A stretch of 64,000 nt of DNA from Mycoplasmatota bacterium (GTDB lineage Bacteria; Bacillota_I; Bacilli_A; RF39; UBA660), in contig JALFCF010000006.1 in assembly GCA_022771205.1 (NCBI GenBank), forward strand, positions 124,001 to 188,000, in the 5' to 3' direction. Numbering within the stretch: position 1 is the stretch's first letter; every line of letters begins with the position of its first letter. Below, piece after piece: positions 59,769-64,000 of this stretch. The notes below the pieces were generated by a model, which worked only from the letters and a program-made list of their open reading frames with translations, ran no database searches and was not told where the DNA came from. The position numbers and the translations under genes are program-made.

Positions 59769-60275
59769 TTAAATATTAATTTCAAATATCTGTGAATTTA
59801 ATTTAGATATTTCTAAATCTGTCTGTTGAATTTTATCTTTAATATCTTCTAGTTTTTTTCTTATTTCTTCTGTATCAAAATTAATATTTTTACATTCAAA
59901 ATAAGAGTTATTAACTTCAGTACATCTAGTCTTTGTACTACGAAAATTTAGAATATAATCATAGTTATTTTCTAAAAAGCTCAAATTACTGTTATCAACA
60001 ATAGCAGATTGAATAGTTCTACCATCACTTAAATGAAAAGAATTATTCTTTTTATATAAAATTGTCTTTAACTGAGTTAATTTGAAAATTTTATCTTCTA
60101 ACTCTGTCATATCCCTTGTAAAATTTTCTTTATTCTCATCTATAACATTAACAGTTCCATTCAATTCCTGAATAGAAACACTATAGACTTCGTTTTTTAT
60201 TTTAAAGGATAAAGCATTAATCTGTTTATCATATTCACTAATCATAGACATTAACCCAGAAATATTAATTTTCAT
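59769..60275 (-). CDS. DIP1984-like coiled-coil protein
   Basis: 168 residues, helical throughout: MISEYDKQINALSFKIKNEV, DMTELEDKIFKLTQLKTIL, YKKNNSFHLSDGRTIQSAIV, DNSNLSFLENNYDYIL and a C-terminal coiled coil. The order L-x-x-R/E-N-D-x-x-I-x-x-x-N-x-x-T-x-x-x-D-G-R-T-I resembles the DIP1984 family. The family is uncharacterised. Cys content (two) and base use resemble accessory genes. The ribosome-binding site AAGGAGGAGATAAT is strong. Confidence 0.6.
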   Translation of the reverse strand: MKINISGLMSMISEYDKQINALSFKIKNEVYSVSIQELNGTVNVIDENKENFTRDMTELEDKIFKLTQLKTILYKKNNSFHLSDGRTIQSAIVDNSNLSFLENNYDYILNFRSTKTRCTEVNNSYFECKNINFDTEEIRKKLEDIKDKIQQTDLEISKLNSQIFEINI

Positions 60276-60343
60276 ATATTATCTCCTCCTTACACACCAA
60301 ATATAGCATAATAAAATATATAAATGGTCTCTTGCAAAGAGAC

Positions 60344-60373
60344 AAAAAAAGATACTGTTTAATCTAAAACAGT
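60344..60373 (-). terminator. Terminator after the amber-interrupted gene
   Basis: ACTGTTT-TAGATT-AAACAGT then ATCTTTTTTTG on the minus strand. It overlaps the second stop (TAA at 60359) of the gene at 60359-60733, not the internal TAG. Confidence 0.78.
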
Positions 60374-60733
60374 ACCAGTGTAAGAGTCTAAATAGGAATT
60401 AATTAAATCTATATCATAAATTTTCTTTTCAATAAAATAACAAATTATTAAATCAAAATTATCATTTCTAATAAACTAATATCCAGCACTAGATAATAAT
60501 TTATTAGTCTCATCCATATCCAAAGATAAAGATAAACATAATTTAATAACATTATTTTTCTTAGGAATATAATGAGGAATACATCTAATTTTAGAAAATA
60601 TTTTTCTATCTATTCCGACTCTTTTATAAACTTCAGAATCATTTAAATTTTTTTCATCAATAAATGAAAATAATAAACTTTTAAATTCTGAAGTTTTATT
60701 TTGCTCTAAATATTTATTTATTTCATCTTTCAT
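60359..60733 (-). pseudogene. Helix-turn-helix-like small gene interrupted by an in-frame amber codon
   Basis: From ATG 60733 (ribosome-binding site AGGAGGATAAT) the first 85 codons give LLFSFIDEKNLNDSEVYKRV, GIDRKIFSKIRCIPHYIPKK and ETNKLLSSAGY, a family common in gut Bacillota. A TAG (60478-60476) ends it, but the same frame continues as FIRNDNFDLIICYFIEKKIY then DIDLINSYLDSYTGTVLD to TAA 60359. That is the normal C-terminal half of the family (A-G-Y, then F-D-L-I-x-x-Y-F-I-E, I-Y-D-I, I-N). The terminator sits at the second stop. So either a recent nonsense mutation or amber read-through. Confidence 0.75.
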
Positions 60734-60819
60734 ATTATCCTCCTAGATCCCAAATCTAGTGATTAATATTAAATATTTAAAGCAAAGACATTGTAATACA
60801 AACTAATAAAAATAGCAGC

Positions 60820-60852
60820 AAAAAACGACTAAACCAAGTCTAGTCGTTTTTT
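60820..60852 (-). terminator. Terminator of the GH94 gene
   Basis: AACGACTA-GACTTGG-TTTAGTCGTT then TTTTGCTG on the minus strand, immediately after the stop. Confidence 0.85.
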
Positions 60853-63800
60853 AACCAGCAATAAAATGCACTATAACTTCATGTTCTTTTTTATCATTTA
60901 CAAGTGGAATAATGCCAACAGTACATTTCTTACCATCTAAAGTAACTACTTCTTTCTTAGATTTAATTACTTCCACATGATAAATAGTATCCATATATGT
61001 GTAATCTAACTTAAATGAATCCCAAGCAATTGGTATATTAGGATTAAATACTAAGGTATCTCCTAATTTCTTTAACCCCAAGATTTCTTGAATTCCAACA
61101 TAATAATACCAACCAGCAGTACCTGTATACCAGGTCCATCCACCTCTGCCAGGATATTTTAAAGCAGAATATATATCAGCTGCTACAACATATGGTTCAA
61201 CAACATACTTATTTACCCATTCAGAATCTAAACTACGATTTACAGGATTAATCATTTGATAGTAACGATATGCTCTATCATAATACCCTGTCTGAATTAA
61301 AGCCATAATATACCAAGAAGTAGCATGAGTGTATTGACCACCATTCTCACGAAGTCCCTTAGGATAGTTCATGATATATCCAGGATTATTCAATGACTTT
61401 TCAAATGCTGGTGTAAGAAGTTTAATAATTTTATTTTTATCATCTACTAAATTTTCCTCAACAGCAGTAATCACTTTTTGAATCCTATCTTTTGGAGCAA
61501 CACCACTTAATATTGAAAAACTTTGTGAAATTAAATCAATTTTACACTCTTTGTTCTCATGACTTCCTAACTTATCTCCGTTATCAAAGTAAGCTCTTAA
61601 ATAATATTTACCATCCCAAGCTTTCTTATTTAAATTATCTTTTAATCTTTCATTAAATTCTTTAAACTCTTTTAATTTAAATTTCTTATTATAAACTTTT
61701 GTGAAATCCATAAATTGATTAATCACTTGATATAAGAAGAAGCCAAGCCAAACACTCTCTCCTTTACCCTTAATACCAACTTTATTCATTCCATCATTCC
61801 AGTCTCCACCACCCATTAATGGTAAACCATGACTTCCCATAGAATCCATTGCTAAATGAAGTGATTTCAAACAATGTTCAAATAAAGTTTCTTTATTTTC
61901 AGAGTAAGTAAACACCATTCCTTTTTCATGTTCATAATGACTAAGTTCAGGACCAACAACATATGGAACCATCTCATCTAAAATAGAATAATCATTAGTA
62001 ATTTCAATATATCTACTAGTTGCATAGACAAGCCACAAATAATCATCTTTATAACGGCTTCTTAATCCAAAACGATTTTTCTCATGCCACCAGTGTAAAA
62101 CGTCACCTTGCTCAAATTGATGAGCAGCATTTACCAAAATTTGATGTTTAGCTTGATCTGGGCGAACTAAAGCAATATTCATAGAATCTTGTAATTGATC
62201 ACGATAACCAAAAGCACCACTAACTTGATAAAAACCAGCTCTAGCTAAAATACGAGAAGCCAGTGCCTGATACAAATACCACCCATTAACCATATAATTA
62301 AAGCTCTCATCAGGACTTTCAACATGAACAACTCCCAATGTTTTTTTCCAATAATCCTTAACTGATTTTAGTTCTGCTTTTGCTGCTTTAACATTTGCAA
62401 AGCGAGAAAGAATATCAGGAATTGATTCGCTATCCATGCTACTTCCAAGCACAAATACACAAGTGTTGGAAGCCCCAGCATCTAAATGTAATTTAGTATG
62501 AACACTTTTAACTAAAATCTTATCATTAACAGTAGAATCAATTTTTAAGTCTGTAGACATAAATACACAAACATCAGCATAAGTAACACTATAAACATTT
62601 CTAAGTTTTAAATAATTATCATTACCCATAAACTCAGTTAAAATATATCTTGCTGTTTTTTCTTCAAAATTACCAAAAACTGGATTGATCCAAAAATCAA
62701 TATCTACATCTGCTGCTTTCTTTAATTTATTTGTAAGTTTAACTAAATAAAATTTAACAGTATCCTCTTTTGCAACAAATTCTGTAATTTCTTTCTTTAA
62801 TTCATCATTTTCACTTTCTAAAATACTATACCCAAAACCATGAGTACATTTAATTGGATCAAATAATCGTCCATTAAATTTAAATCCTTCAGATTTATCA
62901 TTAGCAACCATATCATTAGACCAAGAAGTAATCTTAAACTCTCCAGAATTATAAGCATAAGTATAACCACAACCATTATTAGTAACAATAGTACCAAAAT
63001 TTTTATTAGCAATAATATTACTCCATGGAGCTGGTGTATCAGGATTATAAACGACATACTCACTTCCGTGATTTTTGAATCCACCATAACCATTATCAAA
63101 AGTTAATTTATCCTTAGATACTTGTTCAGTATGAGTTTCCACCTCAACAACCTCATAGTTACTGACCTTATTTTTTTTCTGTAATTCTTCTACTTCTTCT
63201 TGTAAAGAATGATGCTCTTTAATAGCAAATGCAAGTCTAGCAACCATATAAAGTAAACTCTTCTCTTCTCTAGAAATTTCATTTCCATTAACTACAGTAA
63301 CAGAGCCAGGAATATGATAAAAACTATTTAATGTATACATACGATAAAGTTCATCATCTATTTCCTTTTTAATAATTTTTGCATATTGACTAGATTCACT
63401 ATTAATAATAACAACATCAACAAAAATAGAATTATTTTTATAATATTCAAAGGCTTTCAACACTTCATAAACAAAAGTCAAATCAGCAATATCAAAAATT
63501 TCCACTAAAATAATAGGACGATCACCACTAACACCAAACTTCCAAAGTCCAGATTGTCCTAAGGCATTACGTCGAAGAAGATCCATTCTCTCATCAGTAA
63601 CGGAAAGCTTTGTTGTTTGATATAAATAGTTAAGCATGATATTAAAGATTCTCATATCTTTACCAGTAATATTCATATTTTTAGTATTAATAACATTCAT
63701 TAAAGTAGAAACCTTAAATGCTTTTTCAATAGAGCTTTCATCATTATAAGAAGCAATAATATCATGAATTTGCTCCATACTACGACCAAATCCATTAATA

Positions 63801-64000
63801 ATATAAGCAGTAGCTGAACTATTAGGTAATATTTCAATTGTATTTCGAATACTTAAAATAGGATCTAAATTAGTTCCATCTGTATTACTTAATGAAACAT
63901 GCATACCCCTAGGGTTTTGCATAGTCTGATTACGTCCTAAGAAATTTTTTCTTTCAGTCTCATAACTATATTCCCCCATTGGTTCTTCAAGTAATAATCT
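60851..64000 (-). CDS. Cyclic beta-glucan synthase-like GH94 protein, N-terminus beyond window
   Basis: The frame is open to the window edge: before the ATG at 63979 it still reads RLLLEEP, so the protein is cut. At least 1049 residues are visible. SYETERKNFLGRNQTMQNP opens the segment that follows the GT84 part in NdvB-like proteins. The GH94 catalytic domain has YRDQLQDSMNIALVRPDQAK, HWWHEKNRFGLRSRYKDDYL and the acid-bearing LMGGGDWNDGMNKVG, with YTHATSWYIMALIQTGYYDR at the end. GH94 phosphorolyses or trims beta-glucosides; in cyclic glucan synthases it sets chain length. The missing N-terminus decides between these. Confidence 0.88.
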   Translation of the reverse strand, partial: RLLLEEPMGEYSYETERKNFLGRNQTMQNPRGMHVSLSNTDGTNLDPILSIRNTIEILPNSSATAYIINGFGRSMEQIHDIIASYNDESSIEKAFKVSTLMNVINTKNMNITGKDMRIFNIMLNYLYQTTKLSVTDERMDLLRRNALGQSGLWKFGVSGDRPIILVEIFDIADLTFVYEVLKAFEYYKNNSIFVDVVIINSESSQYAKIIKKEIDDELYRMYTLNSFYHIPGSVTVVNGNEISREEKSLLYMVARLAFAIKEHHSLQEEVEELQKKNKVSNYEVVEVETHTEQVSKDKLTFDNGYGGFKNHGSEYVVYNPDTPAPWSNIIANKNFGTIVTNNGCGYTYAYNSGEFKITSWSNDMVANDKSEGFKFNGRLFDPIKCTHGFGYSILESENDELKKEITEFVAKEDTVKFYLVKLTNKLKKAADVDIDFWINPVFGNFEEKTARYILTEFMGNDNYLKLRNVYSVTYADVCVFMSTDLKIDSTVNDKILVKSVHTKLHLDAGASNTCVFVLGSSMDSESIPDILSRFANVKAAKAELKSVKDYWKKTLGVVHVESPDESFNYMVNGWYLYQALASRILARAGFYQVSGAFGYRDQLQDSMNIALVRPDQAKHQILVNAAHQFEQGDVLHWWHEKNRFGLRSRYKDDYLWLVYATSRYIEITNDYSILDEMVPYVVGPELSHYEHEKGMVFTYSENKETLFEHCLKSLHLAMDSMGSHGLPLMGGGDWNDGMNKVGIKGKGESVWLGFFLYQVINQFMDFTKVYNKKFKLKEFKEFNERLKDNLNKKAWDGKYYLRAYFDNGDKLGSHENKECKIDLISQSFSILSGVAPKDRIQKVITAVEENLVDDKNKIIKLLTPAFEKSLNNPGYIMNYPKGLRENGGQYTHATSWYIMALIQTGYYDRAYRYYQMINPVNRSLDSEWVNKYVVEPYVVAADIYSALKYPGRGGWTWYTGTAGWYYYVGIQEILGLKKLGDTLVFNPNIPIAWDSFKLDYTYMDTIYHVEVIKSKKEVVTLDGKKCTVGIIPLVNDKKEHEVIVHFIAG

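Noticed and set aside
62818-63099. 93-codon frame within the GH94 gene
   Set aside because: Low-complexity shadow of the real frame.
1-64000. Recoding of TGA to Trp as in mycoplasmas
   Set aside because: Many genes end with TGA at sensible places (yqzL, peptide A, the accessory gene), and Trp codons in conserved motifs are TGG.
1-64000. CRISPR arrays, insertion sequences, rRNA genes
   Set aside because: No regularly spaced repeats, transposase-like proteins or rRNA segments were seen on either strand.

Overview
The window is AT-rich, gene-dense and almost entirely coded on the minus strand. It has T-box leaders, strong Shine-Dalgarno sites, sporulation genes (yqfC, yqfD, gerE, gerM, spoIIIAH), DivIVA and SepF, and TGA, TAA and TAG are all used as stops with TGG for Trp. 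This points to a low-GC Gram-positive (Bacillota) from an endospore-forming lineage that uses the standard code. The gene content resembles uncultured gut Bacilli of the RF39/Erysipelotrichia type, but the species cannot be fixed from the sequence. No rRNA, CRISPR array, prophage or transposase is visible. There is one tRNA, tRNA-Arg(UCU).

Layout, read right to left as transcribed. 64.0-60.8 kb: the C-terminal part of a cyclic-glucan-synthase-like GH94 protein, cut by the window edge. 60.7-59.2 kb: an accessory stretch with an amber-interrupted small regulator-like gene, a DIP1984-like coiled-coil gene, a structured non-coding gap and a broken-looking small ORF. 59.1-53.8 kb: pgi, PAP2 phosphatase, HAD phosphatase, arylsulfate sulfotransferase and RluA-type pseudouridine synthase. 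53.8-50.4 kb: an Asn T-box driving asnB-asnS. 50.4-47.5 kb: PP2C, a lipoprotein and a zincin-like gene with apparent frameshifts at its 5' side. 47.4-39.2 kb: a HerA-like ATPase, then the sepF-divIVA-(Ile T-box)-ileS neighbourhood known from other Bacillota, here with a CaCA cation antiporter and a 53-aa ORF between the T-box and ileS. 39.2-34.3 kb: a thioredoxin-fold protein, SDR, YnbB-like PLP enzyme, SpoIIIAH, GerE and GerM. 34.2-32.4 kb: tRNA-Arg, a tRNA-binding-domain protein and a convergent plus-strand pair that includes an HD hydrolase.

32.3-29.6 kb holds the most novel-looking system: a C39-peptidase ABC exporter, a very short accessory membrane protein, and two overlapping short genes too small for ordinary ORF calling. 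Both encode peptides with 15-residue double-glycine leaders, so this looks like a two-peptide bacteriocin or signalling-peptide cassette. 29.4-20.5 kb is the classical rpsU-yqeY-yqfC-yqfD-ybeY-dgkA-cdd-era-yqzL-recO-glyS run. phoH and pgpH are missing and a VanZ-like gene is present. glyS has an unusually short T-box-like leader.

20.5-16.9 kb: amidotransferase, lipoprotein, YfiH and a tandem GNAT protein. 16.8-12.2 kb: an infC-rpmI-rplT-rpsB-tsf-(lipoprotein)-frr translation block in which L20 and S2 carry the same added C-terminal Rho_N/SAP-like domain, infC seems to start at a non-AUG codon, and pyrH is absent from its usual place. 12.1-8.4 kb: a TasA/camelysin-like, SipW-like, DUF5305-like and surface-protein operon. 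8.4-4.7 kb: a Phe T-box with pheS-pheT. 4.6-0 kb: a Tim44-like zinc-ribbon protein, a DUF192-like gene, yebC, a small membrane protein, ruvA, ruvB and a partial gene.
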